DNA from: Acetobacteraceae bacterium
Lineage (GTDB): Bacteria > Pseudomonadota > Alphaproteobacteria > Acetobacterales > Acetobacteraceae
DNA length: 40,035 bases
Direction of reading: 5' to 3'
Assembly: GCA_031291795.1 (NCBI GenBank)
Contig: JARLIJ010000094.1
Location: forward strand, 1 to 40,035
Both the position numbers and the translations under genes were made by a program. Under the pieces are notes generated by a model, which saw only the letters and a list, made by a program, of their open reading frames with translations, had not been told where the DNA came from and ran no database searches. Position 1 is the stretch's first letter. The number at the start of each line of letters is the position of its first letter. Positions 8,312-15,334 of this stretch are shown one piece after another.

Positions 8312-8791
8312 TCAGAGCTTGATGTCGGCCTCGACCGTGACCGAGCGACGTGTCTCGGCCAGGGCGTCGCGCAGGGCCGCGAGGGCTGCCAGTCCGCAGG
8401 CGGTATCCTGCTCGCCGTTGCCGCCGCTCAGACCGACACCGCCGACAACCGCACCGTCCACGACGATCGGGAAGCCGCCGACGAAGACCGCGAACCGACC
8501 GTCGAAGCTCCATTGTATACCGAATGCCTCGTTGCCCGGCAGGGCCGGACCGTTCGGTGGCCGATTGAACAGATGCGTCGACCGTTTGTGGCCGGCGGCC
8601 GTGAAAGCCTTGTTCCAAGCGATCTGCGGGCCGGTGATCCGCGCGCCGTCCATCCGCTCCAGGACCATCGGGTAGCCGCCCTCATCGACGATGCACACCG
8701 TCTCGAGCACGCCGATCTCCGCCGCCGCGGCGAGGGCAGCGTCTGCCATTAGACGTGCTTCCCGCCGTTCCAGTCGCAGTGCCGTTTTCAT
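8312..8791 (-). CDS. GlcG/HbpS-family (DUF336) protein
   Basis: A 159-residue protein matching the GlcG/HbpS family in length and motifs: CIVDEGGYPMVLERMDGA (~33-50), KAFTAAG (~61-67), and the conserved GGFPIVVDGAVVGGVGLSGG run (~105-124) followed by EQD. Family members include the haem-binding HbpS and proteins encoded near oxidation pathways; many have no known activity. No signal peptide, so cytoplasmic. It is the last gene of a five-gene leftward operon, starting 11 bp after the stop of the ferredoxin gene. The ATG at 8791 is chosen by domain fit; the upstream open frame runs back into the ferredoxin gene out of frame. Whether it binds haem here is unknown; in this operon it could be a cofactor chaperone or sensor. 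Confidence 0.9.
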   Translation of the reverse strand: MKTALRLERREARLMADAALAAAAEIGVLETVCIVDEGGYPMVLERMDGARITGPQIAWNKAFTAAGHKRSTHLFNRPPNGPALPGNEAFGIQWSFDGRFAVFVGGFPIVVDGAVVGGVGLSGGNGEQDTACGLAALAALRDALAETRRSVTVEADIKL

Positions 8792-8802
8792 GGCGTTACA
8801 TC

Positions 8803-9144
8803 TCACTGTGGGGGCTGGCGCGGCGTCCAGGACACGCTCACATCGCCGCTGATGAACGTCTGGCAGGCCATGCGGTAGCCGTTTGCGAGGTCGGCCTCCG
8901 TCAGATGCCGGCGCTCCTTGGGCTTTACGGCGTCGGTGCGCTCGATTCCGGTCTCGATGCGGCACTTGCACGTGCCACACAGACCGCCGCCGCACTTGAA
9001 CGGAATGCCGCCCTGCTCGCGCAGCGACACACGCAGCAGGTTGCTGTTCGCCGGCGCCGTGACCGTCTTCCCGCCGCTAGTGACAAAGGTCACCGCAATC
9101 GTGGCGACCGGCGGCGCACATGCCGGCTGGGAGGCATCGCTCAT
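8803..9144 (-). CDS. [2Fe-2S] ferredoxin, distal copy
   Basis: A 113-residue ferredoxin. Cluster ligands are C51-x4-C56-x2-C59 (KCGGGLCGTCKC) and C94 (YRMACQTF), the plant/adrenodoxin-like arrangement for a [2Fe-2S] cluster; C61 is an extra cysteine in the loop. The region before the fourth ligand has VKPKERRHLTEADLANGYR, as in ferredoxin domains of oxygenase reductases. No other domain is present, so it is a stand-alone soluble electron carrier. The start overlaps the stop of the 98-residue gene by 4 bp (ATGA), so translation is coupled. It probably passes electrons to the operon's diiron protein; the reductase that feeds it is not in the window. Confidence 0.92.
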   Translation of the reverse strand: MSDASQPACAPPVATIAVTFVTSGGKTVTAPANSNLLRVSLREQGGIPFKCGGGLCGTCKCRIETGIERTDAVKPKERRHLTEADLANGYRMACQTFISGDVSVSWTPRQPPQ

Positions 9145-9437
9145 GGCTGTTTCTTCAACGCAATATCCATGCTGCCGAACGTGACCATGGCATGCAGTTC
9201 GGCACGCGCCTGTTCCAGCGTTGCGAACTGCGGCAGGAATTTCGGCGGCACCTCATTAACGAGCGCGGGCGGCATTTCATCGACGATCCGGATCTTCGCG
9301 TTGCCGGTCTGTTCGGCGATGACGAATTGCGCTTTCTTCTGGCCGTAGAACAGATAGTCGTATGCCTCGCACGCGGTCAGCCCATCGCCAAGTTCGGTAC
9401 GATATTGCCCCGGACGGCTGGTCAGGATCACGAACAC
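9141..9437 (-). CDS. Conserved-looking small protein of unknown function between two ferredoxin genes
   Basis: A 98-residue soluble protein that I do not recognise. It begins MFVILTSRPGQYRTELGDGL and has an aromatic core (EAYDYLFYGQKKAQFVIAE), a Pro-rich middle (DEMPPALVNEVPPKFLPQF) and a C-terminal helix (LEQARAELHAM). It has one cysteine (C23), no signal peptide and no membrane segment. The GTG start at 9437 is well supported: AAGGAGG lies 5 bases upstream, and the codon directly abuts the stop of the proximal ferredoxin gene. Its own stop overlaps the next ferredoxin start. This zero-gap packing implies a function tied to the two ferredoxins and the diiron protein, for example an adaptor or small subunit; that is inference. 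Confidence 0.85.
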   Translation of the reverse strand: MFVILTSRPGQYRTELGDGLTACEAYDYLFYGQKKAQFVIAEQTGNAKIRIVDEMPPALVNEVPPKFLPQFATLEQARAELHAMVTFGSMDIALKKQP

Positions 9438-9773
9438 CTACGCCTCCTTCGCAGCGGCCGTGGGAGCAGGCGGCGCAATGGCGCGGTCCTGCACCAGCTC
9501 GATGTCGTCTTTGATCCACAGCTGGCATACGAGCCGGTAGCCATCGTCGATCGCACCGCCGAGCCGCTTGGTTTCCTTCCAGTTGGGTGGGGGAAGGTGT
9601 TCGGCACCGGTGATGATGCGGCACGCGCATTTGCCGCATTTCCCCATACCGCACCCGTATGCCAGATACGGATAGGGGAAACGTCGGATGCCCGCAAGGA
9701 CAACGAGGTTGGTATCGTCTGCAACCTCTTCGCCGTACACCTCACCGGCCTTGTGGAAGACTACTTGCGGCAT
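9438..9773 (-). CDS. [2Fe-2S] ferredoxin, proximal copy
   Basis: A 111-residue ferredoxin distinct from the distal copy. Ligands are C41-x4-C46-x2-C49 (GCGMGKCGKCAC) and C83 (YRLVCQLW), with an extra C51. A Pro/Ala-rich tail (PPAPTAAAKEA) follows the domain. The N-terminus (VVFHKAGEVYGEEVADDTNL) gives the beta-grasp strands expected of the fold. It starts 15 bp after the diiron gene stop and abuts the unknown 98-residue gene with no gap. Two different single-domain ferredoxins in one operon suggest either a two-step electron relay or separate partners. Likely role is electron donation to the diiron enzyme; inferred from context. Confidence 0.92.
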   Translation of the reverse strand: MPQVVFHKAGEVYGEEVADDTNLVVLAGIRRFPYPYLAYGCGMGKCGKCACRIITGAEHLPPPNWKETKRLGGAIDDGYRLVCQLWIKDDIELVQDRAIAPPAPTAAAKEA

Positions 9774-9788
9774 TGCCGGTCCTGCGCT

Positions 9789-10520
9789 TCAGGCAGCGCG
9801 ATCGAGCTCCTGCAACGGCAGGTCGGCCGCGACATAATCGTGGTACAGTGCCGTGGTGTAGAGCAGGCGCATCTGCGCCCCGATCTCGCAGATCTTCAGG
9901 CAGCGCTGCTGCAGGTCGGGCGTATCCGCATGTGCCAGGACGATCTGGTAGCCACGCTCGCCGTGGATCTCGTCGGAGACAATGTGCAGGTCGAAGAACT
10001 CGACTTCCTCATCGGTGAACTTATACGTCTCGCGCAATGTCGGGGTCTGCCGGCGATAGATCGAGGGCACCTGTGATTCCAGCCCGACGACCAGGGCGGC
10101 GATCGCGACGATCGGATCCTCGCGCATCGCCACGGCATAGCACCAACTTTGCAGGCCGCGCGTGGTGGGCGACATGTTGTCCGGGTCCTTCACGCGTGCT
10201 GCGGTGGTGCCGCAGGCCTCGGCGAAGCGGATGAGCAGGTCGGTATGACGGTCGCCACCGATTTCCTCCTCATACATGTTGCTGAGCATGAAATCCTTGG
10301 CTTCCATGAAGCGCTCCGGCAACCTGGCATAGACATAGGCTAGGTAGTTCGCGAATGGACCGACGTAGTGGTAGTGATTTTCCGCCCAACGCGCGAGATG
10401 ATTACGGCCTAATTTTCCTTCTGCCCAAGCGATACTGAACGGAGACTTGTTCGCGCTTTTTCCTTTGATTGCATTCTCCAACGCGGTCCGAAACGTTACT
10501 GGATCCATCAGATCTGGCAT
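9789..10520 (-). CDS. Haem-oxygenase-like diiron protein (PqqC/CADD/TenA-related, iron-containing redox enzyme family)
   Basis: A 243-residue, mostly helical protein. Candidate metal ligands fit the haem-oxygenase-like diiron fold: E47 (WAENHYHYVGPF), E85-x6-H92 (EEEIGGDRH), E148 (VVGLESQVPSIY) and H179-x3-D183-x2-H186 (DLHIVSDEIHGERG). Known relatives include oxidases that split C-C or C-N bonds or make p-aminobenzoate, and cofactor-free PqqC; the acidic/His set here favours a metal-dependent member. ATG at 10520 is chosen because GGAGG lies 5 bases upstream. It is the first gene of a five-gene operon that encodes two ferredoxins, consistent with a need for electrons to activate oxygen. The substrate is unknown. 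A TTGTATACTG element lies about 46 bp upstream. Confidence 0.88.
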   Translation of the reverse strand: MPDLMDPVTFRTALENAIKGKSANKSPFSIAWAEGKLGRNHLARWAENHYHYVGPFANYLAYVYARLPERFMEAKDFMLSNMYEEEIGGDRHTDLLIRFAEACGTTAARVKDPDNMSPTTRGLQSWCYAVAMREDPIVAIAALVVGLESQVPSIYRRQTPTLRETYKFTDEEVEFFDLHIVSDEIHGERGYQIVLAHADTPDLQQRCLKICEIGAQMRLLYTTALYHDYVAADLPLQELDRAA

Positions 10521-10565
10521 GCGGGCCTCCTGTTCGACCGAAATTGAGAGCACCAATTCGGGATT

Positions 10566-10575
10566 CAGTATACAA
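10566..10575 (-). promoter_or_regulatory. Candidate GntR operator or -10 element upstream of the diiron operon
   Basis: Read toward the operon, the sequence is TTGTATACTG, 46 bp before the diiron start codon, with a TTGACA hexamer just upstream (10591-10586 on the minus strand). The same decamer lies ahead of gntR and a close copy lies ahead of serC. A GTATAC-centred palindrome suits a dimeric FadR-type GntR protein; TATACT could also serve as a -10 box, so the two readings overlap. Confidence 0.5.
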
Positions 10576-10618
10576 TTATCCACGATGTCAAGCAGAAACC
10601 ACCGCACGCCCCAGCCGA

Positions 10619-11323
10619 TCAGTCGACCGAGACGGGCACGTCACCGCTGCGCGCACGCAGCGAACCGGCGTTGATGACATGCCGATAGGCCAGCAAGGAC
10701 GCCAGTTCGGCATCGCCGGCGATCACCGAACGCAGGATATCAGCATGTTCGGCCCAAGAGATGCGGGCGAACTCGAGCCCGACGCGGCGAAACAGGGGCG
10801 CGGTCCGGTCACGCATGGTCCGCATCAGGTCGGCAAGAACGCGGTTGTGCCCGGCCTGTGCCAGATGAGTGTGGAAGGCATCGTTGAGCCGGGACAGCTC
10901 CTCGGTGCGGCCAACCGCGATCGCGCCGGAGCCTTCCGCAAGGATAGCCTCCAGCTGCCGCAGCACGGCCGGATCGCGGCGCCGGGCAGCCAGGCGGGCA
11001 TTGGCGGCCTCCAGCGTAGCCCGCACCTCCAACACTTCCTCCGCCTCCTGCTCGGACAGTGAAGCCACAACAGCACCGCGCCGGGCGGTCGTCTCGATCA
11101 GACCCTCGGAGGTCAACGTGCGGATCGCCTCGCGGATCGGATTGCGCGAGACGCCGAACTCCTCGGCCAGCCGATCCTCGACCAGCCGGTCTCCCGGCTT
11201 GAAATGGCCCGACAGGATGGCGGCGCGAATCTCGTCGGCAACCTTGTCACGCAACGGCGCATGCTGCGCACCGAGACTGCGGGCAACAGCTGGAACGGCC
11301 GGGGGGTCGGCAGGAGCGGACAC
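10619..11323 (-). CDS. GntR/FCD (FadR-type) transcriptional regulator
   Basis: A 234-residue regulator. The winged helix-turn-helix is at about residues 24-90 (PLRDKVADEIRAAILSGHFK, then EEFGVSRNPIREAIRTLTSE, GLIETTARRGAVV). The C-terminal FCD ligand domain spans about 95-222, with the acidic/His positions typical of metal-containing FCD folds (DAFHTHLAQAGHN). GTG at 11323 is used; GGAGA lies 9 bases upstream. It lies 98 bp ahead of the diiron operon, on the same strand, with matching TTGTATACTG elements 43-46 bp upstream of both starts, which suggests autoregulation and control of the operon. FCD regulators usually sense small organic acids or amino acids of the pathway they control. The proximity to serC-serA might mean a shared signal. 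Confidence 0.92.
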   Translation of the reverse strand: MSAPADPPAVPAVARSLGAQHAPLRDKVADEIRAAILSGHFKPGDRLVEDRLAEEFGVSRNPIREAIRTLTSEGLIETTARRGAVVASLSEQEAEEVLEVRATLEAANARLAARRRDPAVLRQLEAILAEGSGAIAVGRTEELSRLNDAFHTHLAQAGHNRVLADLMRTMRDRTAPLFRRVGLEFARISWAEHADILRSVIAGDAELASLLAYRHVINAGSLRARSGDVPVSVD

Positions 11324-11365
11324 GACGTCGTTCTCCGGTTGTCATGGGCGCGCAATAGGCGCTTG

Positions 11366-11375
11366 CAGTATACAA
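11366..11375 (-). promoter_or_regulatory. Candidate GntR operator or -10 element upstream of gntR
   Basis: TTGTATACTG read toward gntR, 43 bp before its start codon, identical to the decamer ahead of the diiron operon. Consistent with autoregulation by the GntR protein; TATACT may also be the -10 box. Confidence 0.5.
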
Positions 11376-11504
11376 AGAACAAGACCGATGTCGCGATAAG
11401 CGATCACCTCTCTCGGCCTGTTCTGTCGCAAGCAGCATAACGTCTCGTCAGAGACCCTGGCGAATGGTGAGGCTGGCAGAAACACGCCTGGTGGTTTGGT
11501 GGTT

Positions 11505-11514
11505 TTGTATACAG
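11505..11514 (+). promoter_or_regulatory. Candidate GntR operator or -10 element upstream of serC
   Basis: TTGTATACAG read toward serC, about 206 bp before its start codon. It differs at one position from the two decamers on the other strand. If it is a promoter element or operator, the serC transcript has a leader of about 200 nt. Confidence 0.42.
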
Positions 11515-11637
11515 CGGCCAGGAATGGCAAAGCAGCCACACCTCTCCGCAGGGGAATCACCCGCACCACGCAGTCGCTTGAACCAGGAAAGGCAGGTGCG
11601 TCCGTTTCGATCCCCCAGCCCGCAAGAACCATTTGAC

Positions 11638-11693
11638 GCGGGGGGGGTCACCCCGCTAGACCCCGCGGCGGGTCACGCCCCCCCACCGGGGCG
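11638..11693 (+). ncRNA. Structured serC leader: three consecutive hairpins, candidate serC-type cis-regulatory RNA
   Basis: Three adjacent stems can form in the transcript: GCGGGG/CCCCGC (11638-11643 with 11651-11656), GACCC/GGGTC (11659-11663 with 11670-11674) and CGCCCC/GGGGCG (11676-11681 with 11688-11693), the last followed by the pyrimidine run CTTCTCTTCT. The G run at 11640-11647 can instead pair with the C run at 11678-11684, so mutually exclusive folds exist, as in attenuators. The serC ribosome binding site (AAGGGAGAG) follows about 14 bases later. A conserved leader RNA motif is known upstream of alphaproteobacterial serC-serA operons; this may be a member, but I could not compare it. 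Confidence 0.5.
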
Positions 11694-11720
11694 CTTCTCT
11701 TCTGAAAGGGAGAGCTGCAT

Positions 11721-12905
11721 ATGGCATTCGCCACGACACCGGATATCCGTCCGGCCAATCCTAACTTCTCCTCCGGCCCCTGCGCCAAGCGCCCCGGCTA
11801 CACCGTGGATGCGCTTTCCGGCGCGCTCCTCGGCCGCAGCCACCGAGCGGCCGGCCCCAAGGCACGTATCGCCGAAGTGATCGAGCGGTCGCGCGCGATC
11901 CTGGGCCTGCCCCCGGACTGGCGCCTCGGCGTGGTGCCCGGTTCCGACACCGGCGCCGTCGAACTGTCGCTCTGGTCCCTCCTCGGCGCCCGCGGCGTCG
12001 ATATCCTGAGCTTCGAGAGCTTCGGCGAAGGCTGGGCGACCGACGCCGCCAAACACCTGAAGCTGACGGACATGCGAGTCCTGCGCGCACCGTACGGGCA
12101 GTTGCCAGACCTCGCCGCGGTCGATCCGGCGCGCGACCTGGTGTTCACCTGGAACGGCACGACCTCCGGCGTGCGGGTGCCGAACGCCGACTGGATCGCC
12201 GCCGACCGCCAGGGCCTGGCGATCTGCGACGCGACCTCCGCGGCGTTTGCCATGAAGCTCGACTGGGCGAAGCTGGATGTCGTCACGTGGTCCTGGCAGA
12301 AGGTGCTGGGCGGTGAGGCCGCCCATGGCATGCTGGCCCTGTCGCCGCGCGCCGTGGAACGGCTGGAGACCTACACCCCGCCTTGGCCGTTGCCGAAGCT
12401 GTTCCGCCTCACCTCCAAGGGCAAGCTGTCCGAGGGCGTGTTCAAGGGCGAGACCGTCAACACCCCGTCGATGCTTTGCGTCGAGGATGCGGTCGACGGC
12501 CTGCGCTGGGCCGAGAGCATGGGCGGGCTGGACGGCCTGATCGCACGGTCGGACGCCAATCTGGCGGCAGTCGCGGATTGGGTTGCCCGGACGCCGTGGG
12601 TCGACTTCCTGGCCGTGGTCCCCGCCACCCGCTCCTGCACCTCGATCTGCCTGAAGATCGTGGCACCGTGGTTCACGTCGCTGCCGGCGGACGGCCAGGC
12701 CAAGGCGGCGAAGCAGATCGCGTCACTTCTGGACAAGCAGGACGTGGCCTACGATATCGCGTCCTATCGCGACGCACCGCCGGGTCTACGTATCTGGGGC
12801 GGTGCCACGGTCGAGACGGCCGACATCGCCGCGTTGCTGCCCTGGCTCGACTGGGCCCATGCCCAGGTCGAAGCCGCGTTCGCGCCCGCTCACGCCGCAG
12901 AATAG
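11721..12905 (+). CDS. serC: Phosphoserine aminotransferase (alphaproteobacterial type)
   Basis: A 394-residue PLP enzyme converting 3-phosphohydroxypyruvate and glutamate to O-phosphoserine and 2-oxoglutarate, the second step of serine biosynthesis; the family also serves PLP synthesis. The opening [18 protein letters not shown] is diagnostic for this SerC subgroup. The PLP-binding lysine is K194 in [15 protein letters not shown], and [16 protein letters not shown] is the cofactor phosphate region. The start has a strong AAGGGAGAG site about 5 bases upstream. serA follows after 143 bp on the same strand, so they probably form one operon, with control from the structured leader upstream. Confidence 0.96.
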   Translation: MAFATTPDIRPANPNFSSGPCAKRPGYTVDALSGALLGRSHRAAGPKARIAEVIERSRAILGLPPDWRLGVVPGSDTGAVELSLWSLLGARGVDILSFESFGEGWATDAAKHLKLTDMRVLRAPYGQLPDLAAVDPARDLVFTWNGTTSGVRVPNADWIAADRQGLAICDATSAAFAMKLDWAKLDVVTWSWQKVLGGEAAHGMLALSPRAVERLETYTPPWPLPKLFRLTSKGKLSEGVFKGETVNTPSMLCVEDAVDGLRWAESMGGLDGLIARSDANLAAVADWVARTPWVDFLAVVPATRSCTSICLKIVAPWFTSLPADGQAKAAKQIASLLDKQDVAYDIASYRDAPPGLRIWGGATVETADIAALLPWLDWAHAQVEAAFAPAHAAE

Positions 12906-12928
12906 CGGCCGCCCTCCCTCTTTCACCA

Positions 12929-13000
12929 TCATGCCGGGGCCTGCCCCCCCTGACAGCACCGCCAGTGCGGAAAGGGTGCCCGGGTCAAGCCCCGGCATGA
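12929..13000. repeat. Palindromic repeat in the serC-serA gap
   Basis: TCATGCCGGGGC (12929-12940) is perfectly complementary to GCCCCGGCATGA (12989-13000). Between them lie GGTGCCCGGGTCAAGC-like words, the style of dispersed GC-rich elements frequent between alphaproteobacterial genes. It could be a REP-like element, or could tune mRNA stability between serC and serA. Confidence 0.6.
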
Positions 13001-13048
13001 CGGGTGGGTTTGGGAGCCGAAGCCCGCCTATACCGAAAGATCTTCCAA

Positions 13049-14635
13049 ATGCCCAAAGTCCTGATCAGCGACAAACTCTCCCCCGCCGCCGTAGACATCT
13101 TCCGCCGGCGCGGCATCGACGTGGACCTTAAGCCCGGCCTGTCTCCTGCCGATCTTCGCGCCATCATCGGCGCCTATGATGGGCTTGCCGTCCGCTCCGC
13201 CACCAAGGTGACACGCGAGTTGCTGGATGCCGCGACCAACCTCAAAGTGGTCGGCCGCGCCGGCATCGGCGTCGACAACGTCGATCTACGCTCCGCCACC
13301 ACGCGCGGCGTCGTGGTGATGAACACGCCTTACGGCAACACCATCACCACCGCTGAACACGCCATCGCCATGATGTTCGCGCTTGCCCGCCAGATCCCGG
13401 AAGCCTCTGCCTCCACCAAGGCCGGCAAGTGGGAGAAGAACCGCTTCATGGGCGTGGAATTGACCGCCAAGACGCTGGGCCTGATCGGCTGCGGCAACAT
13501 CGGCTCGATCGTGGCCGATCGCGCGGTCGGGCTGAAAATGAAGGTCATCGCCTACGACCCCTATTTGTCCGAAAAGAAGGCGATGGACCTCGGCGTCGAG
13601 AAGGTCGAGTTCGAGGACCTGCTGGCGCGCGCCGACATCATCACGCTGCACACGCCGCTGACCGATGCGACCCGCAATATCCTCTCCCGCGAGAGCCTGG
13701 CGAAGACCAAGAAGGGCGTGCGCATCATCAATTGCGCCCGCGGCGGCCTGGTCGATGAGGCAGCTTTGGCCGACGCTATCAGGTCCGGCCTCGTCGCCGG
13801 CGCCGCATTGGATGTGTTCGAGACCGAACCCGCGATCGACAGCCCGCTGTTCGGACTGGAGAACGTTGTCTGTACCCCCCATCTCGGCGCCGCAACGGCC
13901 GAGGCGCAGGAGAACGTCGCGCTGCAGGTGGCCGAACAGATGAGCGACTTCCTGCTGACCGGCGCTGTTACGAACGCGATCAACATGCCCTCGGTCACCG
14001 CGGAGGATGCGCCGCGGCTGAAGCCCTACATGGCGCTATGCCGGCACCTCGGTGCATTCGCCGGCCAGCTCACCCAGGCGCGGGAAGGCGTGATCCGCCG
14101 CGTCGCGATCGAGTTCGAAGGCCAGGTAGCAGGACTGAACACCCGTCCTCTGACCGCGGCAGTGCTCGCCGGGCTGATGTCGCCACTGATGGAAGGCATC
14201 AACATGGTGAATGCCGGTGTCGCCGCGCGCGACCACGGCATCGACGTAGCCGAGACGGTGCATGACCGCCCGTCCGAGTACCTGACCCTGGTCCGGGTGA
14301 CGGTAGAAACCGACACGCTCAGCCGTTCGGTCGCCGGCACGCTGTTCGCCGGGTCCCGCCCGCGCATCGTCGAGATCAAGGGCATCAAGGTCGAGGCCGA
14401 TTTCGCACCCCATATGCTGTACGTCACCAATCAGGACAAACCAGGCTTCATCGGCCGCTTCGGCGCCACCCTCTCCGGCGCCGGGATCAACATCGCGACC
14501 TTCCATCTCGGGCGGGCGACGCAAGGCGGCGACGCGATCTGCCTGGTCTCTGTGGACGAACCGGTGGCCGAGGATGTGCTGGCGATGGTCCGCACGCTTC
14601 CCTTGGTCGTGCAGGCCACGTCCCTGGCATTCTGA
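13049..14635 (+). CDS. serA: D-3-phosphoglycerate dehydrogenase with C-terminal ACT domain
   Basis: A 528-residue NAD-dependent enzyme oxidising 3-phosphoglycerate to 3-phosphohydroxypyruvate, the first step of serine synthesis. The Rossmann motif is GLIGCGNIGSIVADRA (~144-159). The catalytic set is R231 (NCARGG), E260 (DVFETEP) and H278 (TPHLGAAT). After the catalytic domain come an allosteric substrate-binding domain and a C-terminal ACT domain (LYVTNQDKPGFIGRFGATLS onward), where serine feedback is usually sensed; the length matches this long form. ATG at 13049 is chosen because the protein MPKVLISDKLSPAA starts there. It lies downstream of serC, separated by a palindromic repeat. Confidence 0.97.
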   Translation: MPKVLISDKLSPAAVDIFRRRGIDVDLKPGLSPADLRAIIGAYDGLAVRSATKVTRELLDAATNLKVVGRAGIGVDNVDLRSATTRGVVVMNTPYGNTITTAEHAIAMMFALARQIPEASASTKAGKWEKNRFMGVELTAKTLGLIGCGNIGSIVADRAVGLKMKVIAYDPYLSEKKAMDLGVEKVEFEDLLARADIITLHTPLTDATRNILSRESLAKTKKGVRIINCARGGLVDEAALADAIRSGLVAGAALDVFETEPAIDSPLFGLENVVCTPHLGAATAEAQENVALQVAEQMSDFLLTGAVTNAINMPSVTAEDAPRLKPYMALCRHLGAFAGQLTQAREGVIRRVAIEFEGQVAGLNTRPLTAAVLAGLMSPLMEGINMVNAGVAARDHGIDVAETVHDRPSEYLTLVRVTVETDTLSRSVAGTLFAGSRPRIVEIKGIKVEADFAPHMLYVTNQDKPGFIGRFGATLSGAGINIATFHLGRATQGGDAICLVSVDEPVAEDVLAMVRTLPLVVQATSLAF

Positions 14636-14697
14636 CGCGGTTGCCGCTTTGCCGCCCCCCGCACGCTGGCTACTATCGGCGCGCGGACCGGGCCGGG

Positions 14698-15333
14698 ATG
14701 AAGGGCAAACGCGTGCTGACTACTCGCAGATGGATGGCTGGTCTGGTCCTGCTGGCGCTCTCGGCCGGCACGGGCTGGGCGCAGGCAGAGCCGGAGCGGA
14801 CGCCGAAGCGACTGGTGGCACTACCTCCGATCGCGTGGGATCCCGAGATGACGGATGCCCGCCCCCTGCTGCATCAGGGACCGAGCGACCTGACGGCGCT
14901 GACCGGGGGGATATTGTTCGGACTGCGGCCGGAGGCGGTGAACGGGTTGCTGCCGGAACCGACCGCCGGCCTGGGCTGGAACGACCTGCCAATCGTCAAC
15001 GAGTTCACCCAGGACGTGCGGTATTTCTGGATCAAGCTGGCCGGCTCGCGGGAGCTGTCGGGCGGCATCGCCTCGTGCACCGGCGCCAACAGCTACATCG
15101 TCTTCCTGTTTCGCGATCATTCGCTGTTCCGCATGTCCTACCGGTTCCTGCCGGATGCCGACTGCCCTGATCCATCGCAGGCAGTGCAAGCGGTGTTCGC
15201 GCGCTATTCGGCGATCGCGCGGGACGTGGCGCTGACGGTGCATTATCGAAACGGACACACCGAGGTGGTCGATGTCACCGATCCCGGTTCGCGCGAGCTG
15301 CTCAGCACGCGCTGGCTGGCTCGGGGGCAGTAG
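14698..15333 (+). CDS. Secreted protein of unknown function
   Basis: A 211-residue protein that I do not recognise. It has a signal peptide (basic MKGKRVLTTRRW, hydrophobic core, probable cleavage after GWAQA at ~30). The mature part has only two cysteines (C127 in GIASCTGANSY and C156 in PDADCPDPS), a likely disulfide in the periplasm, and the segment TQDVRYFWIKLAGSRELSGG. It ends one base before the start of the next secreted-protein gene, so the two are almost certainly cotranscribed. The spacing from serA is 62 bp, so it may also be read from that operon. Function unknown. Confidence 0.78.
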   Translation: MKGKRVLTTRRWMAGLVLLALSAGTGWAQAEPERTPKRLVALPPIAWDPEMTDARPLLHQGPSDLTALTGGILFGLRPEAVNGLLPEPTAGLGWNDLPIVNEFTQDVRYFWIKLAGSRELSGGIASCTGANSYIVFLFRDHSLFRMSYRFLPDADCPDPSQAVQAVFARYSAIARDVALTVHYRNGHTEVVDVTDPGSRELLSTRWLARGQ

Positions 15334-15334
15334 C

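Larger units (their letters stand above)
11324..11720. other. Intergenic region between gntR and serC
   Basis: The 397-bp region holds two copies of the GTATAC-centred element (11366-11375 and 11505-11514), presumably promoters for gntR (leftward) and serC (rightward), and a GC-rich structured leader (11638-11693) directly ahead of serC. No protein-coding gene is evident. Confidence 0.6.

Noticed and set aside
8515-8520. Further GTATAC word within the GlcG/HbpS gene, and another at 32107-32112
   Set aside because: The first lies inside coding sequence and the second is not upstream of a related gene; both fit chance occurrence and lack the full flanking match.
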